Of a stretch of DNA of 64,000 bases, positions 63,394-64,000 are shown one piece after another. The stretch is from Duganella alba (GTDB lineage: Bacteria; Pseudomonadota; Gammaproteobacteria; Burkholderiales; Burkholderiaceae_D), in contig NZ_WKJN01000012.1 in the NCBI RefSeq assembly GCF_009674495.1, positions 1-64,000 on the forward strand, given 5' to 3'. The stretch's first letter is position 1. Every line of letters starts with the position of its first letter. Below the pieces are notes generated by a model, which was not told the origin of the DNA, made no database searches, and worked only from the letters and a program-made list of their open reading frames with translations. A program made the translations under genes and the position numbers.

Positions 63394-64000
63394 AGCGCAC
63401 CCAGCACGCGCTCGCCCTGTGCGCCGGTCACGGCCGGCAGGTTGCCCGCCAGGCGTTCGGTGAAGCGGTAACCGAGCCAGGCGAACGCCAGCGGCTCCAC
63501 GCAGTTGGGCGCAACGCCCAGCGCCTGCGTGGACGCCACCATCACCTGATTGCCCAGTTCCTTGCCCAGGGCTTCCATCAGCACGCTGTTGTAGGCGCCG
63601 CCGCCGCAGATGTAGACCGCGTCCGCAGCGCTGCCGTAGGCCTTGATGGCGTCCGCCAGCGTGACGGCGGTGTATTGCGTCAGCGTGCGCTGCACGTCTT
63701 CCGGCGCGGCTACCGCGTGCGCGGCCAGGCGCGCGTCCAGCCATTCCAGGTGGAACAGGTCGCGGCCGGTGCTTTTCGGCGCAGGCTGCGCCAGATACGG
63801 CTCCTTCAGCAGTTCCGCCAGCAGCTCGGGAATGATCTGGCCGGTCGCGGCCCAGGCGCCGTCGGCGTCGTATTCCTGCTGGCGGTGGCGGTGGATCCAG
63901 CCGTCCATCAGCACGTTGCCTGGGCCGGTGTCGAAGCCGACCACGCGGCCATCGCCGCTCAACACGCTGATGTTGGCGATGCCGCCGATATTCGCCACCA
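63381..64000 (-). CDS. anmK: Anhydro-N-acetylmuramic acid kinase, C-terminal part (partial)
   Basis: The gene enters from beyond the right edge; about 206 C-terminal residues are visible out of some 370. AnmK phosphorylates and opens 1,6-anhydro-MurNAc to MurNAc-6-phosphate in cell-wall recycling. Family features are N-I-G-G-I-A-N at the left edge of the visible part, G-F-D-T-G-P-G-N-V-L-M-D, and the nucleotide-binding C-G-G-G-A-Y-N. The first visible codon that could start (GTG at 63998) is inside the domain and is not the true start. The 3' end overlaps the convergent TetR gene by 13 bases. Confidence 0.95.
   Translation of the reverse strand, partial: VANIGGIANISVLSGDGRVVGFDTGPGNVLMDGWIHRHRQQEYDADGAWAATGQIIPELLAELLKEPYLAQPAPKSTGRDLFHLEWLDARLAAHAVAAPEDVQRTLTQYTAVTLADAIKAYGSAADAVYICGGGAYNSVLMEALGKELGNQVMVASTQALGVAPNCVEPLAFAWLGYRFTERLAGNLPAVTGAQGERVLGALYPR

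Overview
The window is a GC-rich, densely packed chromosomal segment with no rRNA, tRNA, CRISPR array or recognisable insertion sequence. Gene families and order point to a betaproteobacterium of the Burkholderiales, most likely Oxalobacteraceae (Massilia/Duganella-like). The reasons are the mreCD-mrdA-rodA-rlpA block, birA-coaX with SPOR proteins, rsmB-DUF4390-ntrYX, a DUF3567 protein, def/fmt facing LysM-dprA-smg-topB, and rplM-rpsI-argC-erpA. This placement is an inference from gene content, not from a database search.

Layout. 1-8003 (+): cell-elongation operon with the end of mreC, mreD, then mrdA-rodA followed at once by a second rodA-mrdA pair in mirrored order, and rlpA. 8013-14524 (-): SPOR protein, coaX, birA, a short-chain dehydrogenase, dsbA, an FtsN-like SPOR protein, argS and a small membrane protein. 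14692-21895 (+): rsmB, DUF4390, an NtrY-type kinase, a short NtrX-like regulator, a CobW-like fragment, DUF3567, a class II amidotransferase and a secreted protein. 21973-29838: EAL-HDOD protein, SPW protein, an ABC exporter pair and metH. 29955-35994: thioredoxin-fold isomerase, two secreted proteins, the three-gene cluster described below, and a nitroreductase divergent from a MerR regulator. 35995-43289: fmt, def, LysM protein, dprA, smg, topB. 43315-47951: a frameshifted small gene, an autoregulated ArsR repressor, a desaturase, a periplasmic coiled-coil protein, an unknown protein and a chemoreceptor. 47956-48046 is a perfect 91-bp palindrome. 48049-54680 (-): an ABC permease fused to an M1 aminopeptidase with its ATPase, then a NatAB-type exporter. 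54793-64000: coq7, an AraC regulator with an oxidoreductase and an NTF2-like protein, an OsmC protein, rplM-rpsI, argC, erpA, a TetX-like monooxygenase divergent from a TetR repressor, and the end of anmK.

The best candidate for an undescribed system is the tight minus-strand operon 31898-34778. It encodes a protein with a RiPP-leader-like N-terminus and a 70-residue Thr/Asp/Gly repeat (translationally coupled by ATGA), a 2-oxoglutarate/Fe(II) oxygenase, and an FkbM-type methyltransferase. This gene content would suit hydroxylation and methylation of the repeat protein, but that function is inference. Other notable points are the mirrored duplication of the elongasome polymerase/transpeptidase pair, the perfect palindrome, the peptidase-permease fusion, a MerR promoter with a 19-bp spacer, and a likely leaderless amidotransferase mRNA.
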